A stretch of 64,000 bases of DNA. Source: Bacillus methanolicus MGA3 (GTDB taxonomy: Bacteria; Bacillota; Bacilli; Bacillales; Cytobacillaceae). This document shows, piece by piece, positions 34,886 through 45,229 of the stretch. The notes under the pieces are model-generated. The model did no database searches. It was not told the DNA's origin and was given only the letters and a program-made list of their open reading frames with translations. The stretch's first letter is position 1; each line of letters opens with the position of its first letter. The position numbers and the translations under genes are program-made. The stretch covers positions 2,092,843 to 2,156,842 of the forward strand of contig NZ_CP007739.1 of NCBI RefSeq assembly GCF_000724485.1. The letters are read 5' to 3'.

Positions 34886-36148
34886 TTAAAATTCATCTTG
34901 TAGGCGTTCCAGAATATCAAGGTACTCATCATTGGTTGGATCATTTTTTGCTAATTCACTAAAAATTTCGACGGCTTTAGCTCGTTTTCCTTCTTCCAAT
35001 AAAAAATAGCCGTAATCTGATAAAAAATCTGGATGGTTCTTAAAAAAAGTATATGCGAGTTCATATTTGTTTAATGCCTGTGAATAATCTTCAAGATGCT
35101 GAAGGGCTACAGCTTCATCCCAAATGATCTGCGGCTCCTCTTCCCCTTGTGCTTCCAAAGATCTTGCAATCTCAAGTACATCTTCATATCGATTCTGTTT
35201 TAACAATAGTTTATTTAGAGTTAATGCTGCCTCGATAAAGCCAGGGTCAAGGGAAAGCGCTTCTCTCAAAAACTTTTCAGCTTCTTCTTCATCGCCAAGC
35301 TTTAACGCCAATTTCCCGCCGTAAAAGAATAGATCTTTGTTGAATTCATCATATTTTATTCCTTCTTTTACTGTTTTTAGACCGCTTTCAAGCTCTCCTT
35401 CTCTTTCGTACGCTTTTGCCAAATACAAATATAATGAGTGATATTCAGGATCCAATTCTTTTAATTCTAAAAACTTTTCGATTGCGGTCTTATTAAAACC
35501 AGCTTGAAGCGCGGTAAAAGCGTAGCCAAAAAGGGCATCAATTTCAAGTTTTTCATCCATTGCTTTTTCATAAAATGGAAGCGCTTCTTCAAATGCTCCT
35601 GAAGAGCTTAACATTTCAGCTATACGGCGGTGTATATTTACTCCGGCAATTTCCGTTTCCGATTGTAAAACAGCTTCATAAGCCTTAATTGCTTCATTTA
35701 ATTTTCCTTCTTCGGCATACAGCTCTCCGAGGGCAAAATCAATAACAACTTCATCCGGAAGGATGCGTTTCGCTTTCAGCAATTTTTGTTCACTTACTTC
35801 GTAAAGACCATTCATTTGATACAAATCAGCCAACAGTAAAAGGGACTCGGGATAACTTGAATCTTCTTCGCTGATTTTTTCAAGCAGCAAAATCGCTTTC
35901 TCCTCATCTCCTAGCTCTATATGGACTTCAGCCAGCATGACAAGAAGTTCTCCTTCATCAGGGTATGTTTCCAGCAGATTCTCAAGCAATCCCTTTACTT
36001 CCTCAAGGAAACCGAATTGAAATAAATCTTCTGCAAGAGTAAATTTTTCTTCGTCAGACCCTGTGTTCAATATTTCTTTGTAAAGAGTTAATGCTTCTTT
36101 ATGTCGACCGTTTTCTATTAAAGAGATGATTCTTTCAACCTTATTCAT
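34886..36148 (-). CDS. ypiA: TPR-repeat protein YpiA
   Basis: A 420-residue protein made of about ten tetratricopeptide repeats throughout (for example ALGELYAEEGKLNEAIKAYE and LAKAYEREGELESGLKTVKE), acidic and soluble, with no signal peptide. It matches YpiA. A scaffold or protein-interaction role is implied by fold only. Start ATG has GAAAGGA upstream; 13 bp after the amidohydrolase-like gene. Confidence 0.93.
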   Translation of the reverse strand: MNKVERIISLIENGRHKEALTLYKEILNTGSDEEKFTLAEDLFQFGFLEEVKGLLENLLETYPDEGELLVMLAEVHIELGDEEKAILLLEKISEEDSSYPESLLLLADLYQMNGLYEVSEQKLLKAKRILPDEVVIDFALGELYAEEGKLNEAIKAYEAVLQSETEIAGVNIHRRIAEMLSSSGAFEEALPFYEKAMDEKLEIDALFGYAFTALQAGFNKTAIEKFLELKELDPEYHSLYLYLAKAYEREGELESGLKTVKEGIKYDEFNKDLFFYGGKLALKLGDEEEAEKFLREALSLDPGFIEAALTLNKLLLKQNRYEDVLEIARSLEAQGEEEPQIIWDEAVALQHLEDYSQALNKYELAYTFFKNHPDFLSDYGYFLLEEGKRAKAVEIFSELAKNDPTNDEYLDILERLQDEF

Positions 36149-36161
36149 TTATAAATCCTTT

Positions 36162-37064
36162 CTAACCGGAAATATAGTATGACGGAGTTTTTACGGTAAC
36201 CTCTTCACCAAACCCCGGCCGATAAAATACATTGCTGCCTGCTCGGATTACATTTCCTTTGTGAACTGTTACAAGCAGTCTATGATTATGATAATGAAAC
36301 AAATCCAATTCTTCAATCATTGTGAATTTCCGGCTGTTTAAATATAAATTATAACTGACTTCCCCGCCGTGATGTAAGGAGGATTTTATTGGATAAATGC
36401 CGGTTTTTTTTAGGACTGAAAGCGAAAGAGGCTCATGTTCCGTTAGTTCATGATCGATAAAAGATATCTTCTCCTGTTTCATCAACTGTGACCAGATGAT
36501 TTTTGCCTGGTTTCTTTCCCTTGTGCAATCACTTTGAAAAACAGGAATAAGCGGACTGTTGTAAGGAAACATTGCTTCGCGAATCCAGCCCCATGGGATA
36601 GTAGATAGCTCGTCCATGTTCGTTATTTCAATAAATAAGGCTGGAATCCTTTCTTTTTTGCATTGTCTAATAAGATTTGCGGTTAGAAGGTTTAACGGCA
36701 GTTTAACCCCCAATGAGTAGTCGATTGGACTTCCTGCAAGCATAGCCTTCATACGTTTCACTTTCTTTTTCAATTCGTATTCATAAGAGATTGATACTAA
36801 TGTCAGAACAGTCGTACAGCCTTTCAGAATAAAATGGTTAATAAAATATTCCTTCATTGCCGGGAAAGGCTGATTAGCAGGAAGGTTTGGATCAAAAAAA
36901 ACATATGAAGGAGTCATTAAATATGAGCCTAGATCCATTTGCATAAACTGAAATTTGTTAAAAGTCTTTTTAACCGACACAACTTGTGATTTTTTCACGA
37001 GAAGGGAAGTTTTTTGAAGGTTTCCATTAGTTAACAGGTTTGCATTCGAAATAATATATGTCAT
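36162..37064 (-). CDS. Degenerate amidohydrolase-like protein
   Basis: A 300-residue protein I do not recognise at family level. Its opening (YIISNANLLTNGNLQKTSLL, then VVSVKKTF) has the layout of the composite domain of amidohydrolases and dihydroorotases, and LGSYLMTPSYVFFDPNLP sits where those enzymes have LPGFID-x-H-x-H. The metal-binding HxH is absent, so an active metal enzyme is unlikely. The middle alternates beta and alpha segments, and the end returns to a beta-rich part. Start ATG has AGGTGG upstream. It lies between aroA and ypiA, where B. subtilis has no gene. Function unknown. Confidence 0.7.
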   Translation of the reverse strand: MTYIISNANLLTNGNLQKTSLLVKKSQVVSVKKTFNKFQFMQMDLGSYLMTPSYVFFDPNLPANQPFPAMKEYFINHFILKGCTTVLTLVSISYEYELKKKVKRMKAMLAGSPIDYSLGVKLPLNLLTANLIRQCKKERIPALFIEITNMDELSTIPWGWIREAMFPYNSPLIPVFQSDCTRERNQAKIIWSQLMKQEKISFIDHELTEHEPLSLSVLKKTGIYPIKSSLHHGGEVSYNLYLNSRKFTMIEELDLFHYHNHRLLVTVHKGNVIRAGSNVFYRPGFGEEVTVKTPSYYISG

Positions 37065-37138
37065 AAAACCACCTCTTTACGGTCTTATGACAAGCTATGA
37101 TCATTTTATGAAAATATGACTCTATTTTCATTATAAAT

Positions 37139-37190
37139 GAAGAAGGTCTGACCCAAAAGGTTAATTATTTTCCTTTAGGGCCATACCTTC
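37139..37190. repeat. GGTCTGACC palindrome, copy 4 (degenerate)
   Basis: GAAGGTCTGACCCAAAAGG / CCTTTAGGGCCATACCTTC, imperfect, ending 2 bp before the aroA stop codon. Confidence 0.6.
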
Positions 37191-37191
37191 C

Positions 37192-38481
37192 TTATTTCAT
37201 TACACTATATAGATCTTTAAAAAATCCAGGATAGGAAACAGAAATTGCCTCGTCTCTTTCTAGAAATACTTCATCTTTGCAAATAAGAGCAGCTACTGCA
37301 AGCATCATTCCAATCCGGTGGTCACCATGAGAGGAAACAATGCCGCCTTTCAAGTGCGATTTTCCATGAATGATCATACCATCGTCTGTCGCTTCAATGG
37401 ATGCTCCTAGTTTAGCTAGTTCCCCTACAACTGTATCAATACGGTTCGTTTCTTTCACTTTCAATTCATGGGCGTCCTTAATAACTGTCGTTCCTTCTGC
37501 CTGTGTAGCTACTAGGGCGATAATCGGAATTTCATCAATAAGGCGAGGCAAGATATCCCCTTTTATTTCGACGCCCTTTAAGTTTGATGTTTTAATGATA
37601 ATATCACCTGAAGGCTCATAACCCTCTGTATCATGAGGCATGACGGTTATATCTGCCCCCATTTCTTTCAAAACATCAATCATACCAGTCCGCGTTGGAT
37701 TTAACCCAACGTCCTTAAGCAACAGTTCACTGTTAGGCGTAATCGCGGCTGCAGCCAAAAAGAAAGCCGCTGACGAGATATCTCCTGGCACCTCTACCTT
37801 TGACGCAGTTAAGCTCTGGCCGCCTTTTATCCTAACAGTAAGTCCGCTTTCTTCCACTTCTCCGCCAAATTGGCGAATCATCCTTTCGGTATGGTCTCTT
37901 GTTTTCGATGGTTCAACTACAGTCGTAATACCCTCTGCTTGAAGGCCTGCTAGTAATATCGAAGATTTTACTTGCGCACTGGCTACAGGCAAATGATAAT
38001 CTATGCCCGTTAAGTTTCCTCCTCTAATTGACAGAGGAGTAAACTCTCCGCCACAGCGGCCATCAATGTCTGCGCCCATCATTGCTAGGGGTTTTGCAAC
38101 CCTGGTCATCGGTCTTCTTCCAATGGATTCATCTCCGATTAATGTAGCATGAAAAGGTCTTCCGGCTAAAACCCCCAGCAATAAGCGTATAGTTGTACCT
38201 GAATTACCCACATCAAGAACGTCTGCAGGTTCCTTCAATCCATCAAAACTGTTTCCAACTATTTGCAATTGGTTCCCTTTTTGCTCAATGGAAACACCGA
38301 GCTTGCGAAAACACGCAATCGTACTCAAGCAGTCATCACCCAAAAGAAAATTCGTTACGGAAGTTGTGCCTTTAGCAATCGCTCCGAACATGACAGAACG
38401 GTGCGATATCGATTTATCTCCCGGAACTTTCACGGAACCTGTCAAACCGCTTATGCTTTTGTCTAAACGACGAGCTGCCAC
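37192..38481 (-). CDS. aroA: 3-phosphoshikimate 1-carboxyvinyltransferase (EPSP synthase)
   Basis: Called aroE in B. subtilis. It joins shikimate-3-phosphate with PEP in the chorismate pathway. The 429-residue two-domain protein shows [48 protein letters not shown] and [15 protein letters not shown] start with AGGAGG 8 nt upstream. It follows tyrA by 27 bp in the aromatic supraoperon. Confidence 0.97.
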   Translation of the reverse strand: MAARRLDKSISGLTGSVKVPGDKSISHRSVMFGAIAKGTTSVTNFLLGDDCLSTIACFRKLGVSIEQKGNQLQIVGNSFDGLKEPADVLDVGNSGTTIRLLLGVLAGRPFHATLIGDESIGRRPMTRVAKPLAMMGADIDGRCGGEFTPLSIRGGNLTGIDYHLPVASAQVKSSILLAGLQAEGITTVVEPSKTRDHTERMIRQFGGEVEESGLTVRIKGGQSLTASKVEVPGDISSAAFFLAAAAITPNSELLLKDVGLNPTRTGMIDVLKEMGADITVMPHDTEGYEPSGDIIIKTSNLKGVEIKGDILPRLIDEIPIIALVATQAEGTTVIKDAHELKVKETNRIDTVVGELAKLGASIEATDDGMIIHGKSHLKGGIVSSHGDHRIGMMLAVAALICKDEVFLERDEAISVSYPGFFKDLYSVMK

Positions 38482-38508
38482 TTCCTTAACCTCCTTTGTT
38501 AATGAAAT

Positions 38509-39615
38509 TTATAAATCGGTGGAAGTTTCATAATTGGTATAATGCCGAATGCACTTTTCGGCTCTCATTCTGTCTTCCTCCGTTTGAAAACTAATGACAA
38601 GGACTCCGTAAATTTCTTCTCTCGTTTCTAATATGCGGATATTTGTAATGCTTATCTCTTCTTGTGCTAAATAACCAGTAATCTCTGAAATGACGCCGGG
38701 ATAGTCGGGGACATCAACAAATAAATCATAAAATGCCGGGATCGCCCCTTTTTCTTTTTTCGGCAACTCATCGCGGAATTGCTTGGCGCTTGAAAAATAA
38801 TTAAATATTTTTTCATGATTGCATTCCTCAAGCATTTTTTTTACTCTTTCCATTTCTTCCTTCCACTCTTCAAGCAAATGAAGAAGAATAGATCGATTAT
38901 GGAGCAAAATATCCCTCCACATTGCCGGGCTGCTGGAAGCAATCCGGGTAATATCACGGAATCCCCCGGCTGCCAGCCGGGGAATCAACTCCTGATTCCT
39001 GCTTGAACGGTAAGCCTGATGAACAAGGGACGCAGCAATAATATGTGGAAAATGACTGACTACACCAGTTAAGTAGTCATGCTGTTCAGGCGAGAGAATA
39101 AGAAATTTTGCATTTGTTCCTCTAAGCCACTCTTTTAACTTCAATATTTTTTCCTCAGGAGTATCTTCATCGGGCGTCAATAAATAAAAGGCATTTTCAA
39201 AAAGGATCTTCTTTGCGGCTGCAACACCGCTTTTATGAGAACCTGCCATTGGGTGCCCCCCAATGAAGATATAACCCTTTTCCTTTAAACAGGATGCTTT
39301 ATTGATGATTTCAACTTTCGTGCTGCCTGTATCCGTGATAATAACTCCATTTTTCAAATCCATTTGGGCCAAAGAGTCGATAATTTCTTCTGCCTGGGCC
39401 ACCGGTGTAGCAATCACAATTAAGTCTGCGTTCTTTGCTCCTTCTTCAATGGATTCGGAAGTTTCATCTACAACATGGAGCATTTTTGCTAGTTTACATT
39501 GCTTCTCACTTATGTCATAACCAATGACTGTTGATTTTGGATGCTTGTCTTTAATGCAAAGAGCAATCGAACCGCCAATTAAACCTAAGCCTATAATAAA
39601 TGCGCGGCCTTCCAA
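38509..39615 (-). CDS. tyrA: Prephenate dehydrogenase
   Basis: Oxidative decarboxylation of prephenate toward tyrosine. NAD-binding IIGLGLIGGSIAL at the N-terminus; catalytic ISHFPH-like VSHFPHIIAASLVHQ; AAGGFRDITRIASSSP; a C-terminal ACT domain (about 290-365, FVDVPDYPGVISEI) that normally mediates feedback by tyrosine. TTG start behind GGCGGTGA. 368 residues. Confidence 0.96.
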   Translation of the reverse strand: MEGRAFIIGLGLIGGSIALCIKDKHPKSTVIGYDISEKQCKLAKMLHVVDETSESIEEGAKNADLIVIATPVAQAEEIIDSLAQMDLKNGVIITDTGSTKVEIINKASCLKEKGYIFIGGHPMAGSHKSGVAAAKKILFENAFYLLTPDEDTPEEKILKLKEWLRGTNAKFLILSPEQHDYLTGVVSHFPHIIAASLVHQAYRSSRNQELIPRLAAGGFRDITRIASSSPAMWRDILLHNRSILLHLLEEWKEEMERVKKMLEECNHEKIFNYFSSAKQFRDELPKKEKGAIPAFYDLFVDVPDYPGVISEITGYLAQEEISITNIRILETREEIYGVLVISFQTEEDRMRAEKCIRHYTNYETSTDL

Positions 39616-39630
39616 AAAATCACCGCCTAT

Positions 39631-40725
39631 TTAACTAGTTTTTACTGCTAAGAACTGTTTCATAGCTTCAATTACGCCTGCATTTTGTTCTTTTGATCCG
39701 ACTGTCACTCTTACTGATGTCGGAAATCCAAGAGGTTTTCCTGATCGAACGATATACCCTTTTTCAAGTAAAAATTGAAAGACTTCATTCCCGTCTGTCT
39801 TAAAGTCAATTAAAATAAAGTTTGTTTGAGAAGGGTAGTAATCAAGATTGCTTTCCTGGCAAAACTGATAAAATTGCTCGAGACCTTCTCTATTTTTATG
39901 TTTACAAAATTGAATAAACTCTTGATCTTCCAATGCTGCAATGGCAGCTTTCTGGGCAATTGTATTTACATTAAACGGCTCTCTTGCCGGTTCCAATGCC
40001 CGAATGACTTCAGAAGCCGCAATTCCGTATCCAATCCGCAAACTGGCAAGTCCATAAATTTTTGAAAATGTCCTTAAAACAATGACATTTTCAAACTGTG
40101 AAACCAGTTCATTGACATGATAACCTTCGTCTGCTACTACATACTCATTGTAGGCTTCATCAAGGACAACTAAAACATCCTTAGGAACCTTTTCTAGAAA
40201 TGCGAAAAGTTTATCTTTTGGAATATACGTCCCAGTCGGATTGTCAGGGTTGCATACCCAGACGACTCCGGTATTTGCATCGATTCTTGACAGCATTCCT
40301 TCTAAATCATGATGTCCATTCGCTAAAGGAACCTCTCTTATTTCAGCACCTTCAATAATTGCATTATGTTTGTACTGCGAAAAGGTAGGCACGGCCATGA
40401 CCGTATTCACGCCTTTTCCTAAAATTGCTCTTGAGATGATTTGAATAAGATTATCCGAACCGTTCCCAAGTATTAATTGCTCAGGTGCTACTTTATAGAA
40501 AGCTGCAAGGCTTTCTCTTAAATCAGTGGCATAACCATCAGGATAGATCGCAAAAGAAATGGGAGCATTTTTTAAAGCTTCAGCCACTTTTGCCGAACAT
40601 CCAAAAGGATTTTCATTTGAAGCAAGCTTAACAATATTCTCGAGGCCGTATTGTCTTTTTACTTCATCAATCGATTTTCCAGGCTGATAAGGAGTTAGAG
40701 TTAGTAATTGCTCTTTCCATTTCAT
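39631..40725 (-). CDS. hisC: Histidinol-phosphate/aromatic aminotransferase
   Basis: A class II-fold aminotransferase of histidine synthesis, also serving Phe and Tyr transamination in Bacillus. Visible are SNENPFGCS, CNPDNPTGTYI, DEAYNEYV and the PLP lysine in RTFSKIYGLASLRIGYG. ATG at 40725 was chosen because the GTG at 40734 lies in the AGAGGTG site. In B. subtilis it follows the trp genes; here it follows aroH directly. Confidence 0.95.
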   Translation of the reverse strand: MKWKEQLLTLTPYQPGKSIDEVKRQYGLENIVKLASNENPFGCSAKVAEALKNAPISFAIYPDGYATDLRESLAAFYKVAPEQLILGNGSDNLIQIISRAILGKGVNTVMAVPTFSQYKHNAIIEGAEIREVPLANGHHDLEGMLSRIDANTGVVWVCNPDNPTGTYIPKDKLFAFLEKVPKDVLVVLDEAYNEYVVADEGYHVNELVSQFENVIVLRTFSKIYGLASLRIGYGIAASEVIRALEPAREPFNVNTIAQKAAIAALEDQEFIQFCKHKNREGLEQFYQFCQESNLDYYPSQTNFILIDFKTDGNEVFQFLLEKGYIVRSGKPLGFPTSVRVTVGSKEQNAGVIEAMKQFLAVKTS

Positions 40726-40734
40726 CAAATTCAC

Positions 40735-40880
40735 CTCTTTTAAACACTTTTGTGTATTATCATATTAAAGTATAAAAGTTATTTTAGAAATAGTCATTTT
40801 TTAATTGAGTAGAATCTAGAGCTATTTTTCGATTTTTTTAAAATAGTTTTATGTAAAATCACAATTTTAATAAGAATTCC
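40735..40880 (-). other. aroH-hisC junction, position of the missing trp operon
   Basis: An AT-rich 146-bp gap. Minus-strand ATGACT-17 bp-TATACT is a possible promoter for hisC-tyrA-aroA. No trp coding remnants and no (G/U)AG repeat series for TRAP are visible. Confidence 0.5.
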
Positions 40881-41246
40881 CTATTTTTTTATTAAGTCGG
40901 GCCGCAAAATAACAGCACCATCTAAGTAAATATGATTCATTTCATCTTGAGCTTTATCAGTATTCACATGCATCATTACCCGAATGCAATGCGTTAATGC
41001 TGATGGAACAGAAATTTCTCTCATGCACATGACAGGAACATATGCCCAGCCTTCAAAAAGCCGCAAAGCCCTTGCTGGAAACGTTGCAGATATTTCGTCT
41101 GTAACAGAAAAAAAAACGGATGCAACATCATTTGGCTGAAGATTATTTTTTTCAATCATTTGACGCAAAAGCCTTTCAGTTGCTGAAATGATCTCCTCTT
41201 CCGTGTTTTCTTTGACTGTAATTGCCCCCCTTAATCCTCTGATCAT
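40881..41246 (-). CDS. aroH: Chorismate mutase (AroH type)
   Basis: A monofunctional AroH-fold chorismate mutase, 121 residues, trimeric barrel. MIRGLRGAITVKENTEEEI, the active-site ARALRLFEGWAYVPVMC and REISVP are present. Its ATG comes directly after the aroB stop (TAAATG), with GGGGGTGG in the end of aroB, so translation is coupled. Confidence 0.96.
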   Translation of the reverse strand: MIRGLRGAITVKENTEEEIISATERLLRQMIEKNNLQPNDVASVFFSVTDEISATFPARALRLFEGWAYVPVMCMREISVPSALTHCIRVMMHVNTDKAQDEMNHIYLDGAVILRPDLIKK

Positions 41247-42335
41247 TTACATGCCACCCCCTGATCGAAAATGTTCCAGATGTGCCAATAATCGTTCATC
41301 TTCCAGTTCTTTCAAGACCGGACGACCAACCTGCTCCAATAGAACAAATCTGATTTTTTGACCAACGGTTTTTTTGTCCATTTTCATACGATTTACTAAA
41401 TTTTCAGAAGACAAATGATTCGGTACATCTGTCTTATAGCCTAGAGCCCTAATCCATTGCAAAAATTCTTCTTTTTTATAAGAAAAGCCGAACTCTCTTT
41501 CACTTAATTCAAGTGCAAAACAAATTCCGATCAAAACTGCTTCACCGTGTGTGATTTTTCCATAGCCCATTTCCGCTTCAATCGCGTGGCCAAGCGTATG
41601 CCCTAAGTTCAAAAATGCTCTTATACCCGTTTCCTTTTCATCCTTTGAAACGATCGATTCTTTGACTTGAATTCCTCTAGCGAGCATAAATTGCAAATCA
41701 TCATTTGAAAGGTTTTCTAGCGACTTGATATTCGATTGAAGCCACTCAAAAAGATCTCTATCTTTTATAAGACCGTGTTTAATAACTTCAGCAAAGCCTG
41801 ATCTTTTTTCTGCAGGCGGAAGTGTTTCCAAAAACTCTATATCATAAAACACAGCTTCCGGTTGAAAGAAAGCACCGATCATGTTTTTACCAAGCGGATG
41901 ATTAATTGCTACTTTCCCTCCAACCGCACTGTCATGTGCAAGGATGGTTGTTGGTACTTGAATAAAAGGAATTCCTCTCATAAATGTTGCGGCAACAAAA
42001 CCTGCCAAATCACCAACCGCTCCTCCGCCAAATGCAATAATAAGCGACTTTCGATCAAGCTTTTTTTCAAGTGCAAAAGTTAAACAGTTGTAGTATACAT
42101 CAAAAGTTTTTGCTTTTTCCCCAGCAGGTACAATATAAGCTTCAGGATGGAATTCTGCTAGCAACGAAGTCAGCCGGGGAAGAAATAGTCCGCCAACGGT
42201 TTCATCCGTAATAATCAAGAGTGAAGTAATGTTAGAAAATTGATCGTGAATAAAAGCAGGAAGTGTTTCCATTACATTCTGCCCGACAAACACCGGATAC
42301 CGCCTTGATGTTGTTCGAATCCATATCGTTTCCAT
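41247..42335 (-). CDS. aroB: 3-dehydroquinate synthase
   Basis: An NAD- and metal-dependent cyclisation of DAHP. GGGAVGDLAGFVAATFMRG and PTTILAHDSAVGGK are visible; the metal ligands lie in AEVIKHGLI, NLGHTLGHAIE and MKMDKK. 362 residues. The start overlaps the aroC stop by one base (TAATG). Confidence 0.97.
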   Translation of the reverse strand: METIWIRTTSRRYPVFVGQNVMETLPAFIHDQFSNITSLLIITDETVGGLFLPRLTSLLAEFHPEAYIVPAGEKAKTFDVYYNCLTFALEKKLDRKSLIIAFGGGAVGDLAGFVAATFMRGIPFIQVPTTILAHDSAVGGKVAINHPLGKNMIGAFFQPEAVFYDIEFLETLPPAEKRSGFAEVIKHGLIKDRDLFEWLQSNIKSLENLSNDDLQFMLARGIQVKESIVSKDEKETGIRAFLNLGHTLGHAIEAEMGYGKITHGEAVLIGICFALELSEREFGFSYKKEEFLQWIRALGYKTDVPNHLSSENLVNRMKMDKKTVGQKIRFVLLEQVGRPVLKELEDERLLAHLEHFRSGGGM

Positions 42336-43504
42336 TAAAACTCCCTCGCATATTCTCTATAGCGGTTCACTGATTCTACTAACGCATCAAAACGGTCTGC
42401 ATAAAATTGATCAACAATGGCTGACGCCAGTTCCCAGGCAACAACATTTTCTGCGACTACTGCGGCTGCCGGGACTGCACAGCTATCAGACCTCTCGATG
42501 CTTGCAGAGAACGGTTCTTTCGTTTCAATGTCAACACTTTGCAGCGGCTTATATAGGGTAGGGATCGGCTTCATAACTCCTCGGACAACAATGGGCATAC
42601 CGGTTGTCATTCCACCTTCAAATCCTCCCAGCCTGTTTGTTTTGCGGATGTACCCCTGGCTGCTGTTCCATTCAATCTCATCGTGAACTTCACTTCCTGG
42701 CTTCCTGGCAGCTTCGAAGCCGATGCCAAACTCAACTCCTTTAAATGCATTAATGCTGACAATCGCTGCCGCAATTTTTGCATCCAGCTTTCTGTCATAA
42801 TGTACATAACTTCCAACGCCAACAGGCATCCCTTCCACAATGACTTCTACAATTCCGCCGATCGAATCTCCATTTTGTTTTGCCTCATCAATCGCTGCCA
42901 TCATTTTTTTGGCAGCTTCCTCATCAAGACACCTGACAGGTGAATTTTCTGATCTCTCTTTTAAGTCCGCAATTGAGCTGTATACAGAGCTTTCGGCTTT
43001 AATTCCGCCGATTTCGATCACGTGTGATGCAACTTCAATCCCAAGTAAAGACAATAACTTTTTTGCAACCGCTCCGGCCGCAACCCGTACGGTCGTCTCC
43101 CGCGCTGAGGAACGCTCTAGTACGTTTCGCATATCCCTGTGGCCGTATTTTATACCACCATTCAAATCAGCATGTCCAGGACGGGGACGTGAAATTTTTC
43201 TCTTAATTTCTTCTGTATGATCTCCAAGAGGTTCCTGGCCCATTATCTTTGTCCAATGCTGCCAGTCATTGTTTTTGACAACTAGCGCCACTGGTGAACC
43301 GAGTGTATAACCGTGCCGAACCCCTCCGAGTATTTCGACTTTATCCTTTTCAATTTGCATTCTCCGGCCTCTCCCATAGCCTTTCTGCCTTCGAGCAAGT
43401 TCAATGTTAATATCTTCTGCAACTAAAGGCATCCCTGATGGCAATCCTTCTATAATCGTTGTAAGTTGCGGGCCATGGGATTCACCTGCTGTTAAATATC
43501 TCAT
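42335..43504 (-). CDS. aroC: Chorismate synthase
   Basis: Called aroF in B. subtilis. The FMN-dependent last step to chorismate. Conserved GESHGPQL at the start, [39 protein letters not shown] and GGMTTG. ATG at 43504 has GGGGGAAAG upstream; 389 residues. First gene of the aroC-aroB-aroH unit. Confidence 0.97.
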   Translation of the reverse strand: MRYLTAGESHGPQLTTIIEGLPSGMPLVAEDINIELARRQKGYGRGRRMQIEKDKVEILGGVRHGYTLGSPVALVVKNNDWQHWTKIMGQEPLGDHTEEIKRKISRPRPGHADLNGGIKYGHRDMRNVLERSSARETTVRVAAGAVAKKLLSLLGIEVASHVIEIGGIKAESSVYSSIADLKERSENSPVRCLDEEAAKKMMAAIDEAKQNGDSIGGIVEVIVEGMPVGVGSYVHYDRKLDAKIAAAIVSINAFKGVEFGIGFEAARKPGSEVHDEIEWNSSQGYIRKTNRLGGFEGGMTTGMPIVVRGVMKPIPTLYKPLQSVDIETKEPFSASIERSDSCAVPAAAVVAENVVAWELASAIVDQFYADRFDALVESVNRYREYAREF

Positions 43505-43651
43505 TACTCTTTCCCCCTTCAACTCGTTAAAGGATTATCTACCAATATAACACATGCATAAAAATAAAAATAGTCAATCATTCAAAATTTATTGAATAAT
43601 TTTTATCGTAAATGATGCAATTGTAACACAGCATGGTTCAATCGGGAATGT

Positions 43652-43685
43652 AAAGAAAAGAGCCCAAATTGATAATGGGCCCTCA
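43652..43685 (-). terminator. Terminator after cheR
   Basis: Minus strand: GAGGGCCCA / TGGGCTC stem, 9-nt loop, then TTTTCTTT. Confidence 0.75.
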
Positions 43686-43699
43686 AGTTTATCATGATT

Positions 43700-43746
43700 A
43701 TGTTTATAAATTAGACCTATTTCCATATTAGGGTTGGGAGTAAAAC

Positions 43747-43749
<3 letters not shown>
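43700..43749 (-). repeat. Partial copy of the spoIVA-flanking repeat
   Basis: On the minus strand, from the cheR stop codon: TGAGTTTTACTCC, then CCCTAATATGGAAATAGGTC and TAATTTATAAACAT. This matches the first ~55 bp of the repeats at 49797 and 52748. Confidence 0.7.
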
Positions 43750-44616
<867 letters not shown>

Positions 44617-44648
44617 TTATGAAATAACTCCCATCTGGAAGCGGATAC

Positions 44649-44678
44649 AAAAAAGACGCCCGGGATGCCAAGCGCCTC
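44649..44678 (-). terminator. Terminator of ndk
   Basis: Minus strand: AGGCGCTTGG / CCGGGCGTCT stem with a CATC loop and GU pairs, then T6. Confidence 0.8.
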
Positions 44679-44686
44679 TGTGATAA

Positions 44687-45133
44687 TTAATAAATCCAAT
44701 CGTTTATTAGTTTTGGGTATTCAACTAATTCTGATTCATTAAAGAATAAAGCAATTTCTCGTTCAGCACTTTCTGGCGAATCAGAGCCATGAATTACATT
44801 CTTTCCTACAGTTAGTCCAAAATCTCCGCGGATCGTTCCAGGTGCTGCATCTTTCGGGTTAGTAGATCCCATCATTTGGCGGGCAGTTGCAATCACATTT
44901 TCCCCTTGCCATACCATAGCAAAAACCGGTCCAGAAGTAATAAAGTCAACAAGCTCTCCAAAGAAAGGACGCTCTTTATGCTCACCGTAGTGCTTCTCAG
45001 CAAGTTCTTTTGAAACGCTCATCAATTTGGCACCAACTAATTGGAAACCTTTTTTTTCAAAACGAGCAACAATTTCTCCTATTAAGTTGCGCTGTACGCC
45101 ATCTGGTTTGACCATTAAGAATGTTTTTTCCAT
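44687..45133 (-). CDS. ndk: Nucleoside diphosphate kinase
   Basis: Transfers the gamma-phosphate between NTPs and NDPs. [25 protein letters not shown] start, then the active-site His in NVIHGSDS, 148 residues. The ATG at 45133 was chosen by family start and the GGAGT site; the upstream extension has no family sequence. Confidence 0.97.
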   Translation of the reverse strand: MEKTFLMVKPDGVQRNLIGEIVARFEKKGFQLVGAKLMSVSKELAEKHYGEHKERPFFGELVDFITSGPVFAMVWQGENVIATARQMMGSTNPKDAAPGTIRGDFGLTVGKNVIHGSDSPESAEREIALFFNESELVEYPKLINDWIY

Positions 45134-45229
45134 GTACTCCACTCCTAAACAGTTATGTATACTTGATTGTCCTAAAAAGAAAGACAATTCCACGAAAATA
45201 TTATCATTGTTTAGACAATTGCGCAACTT

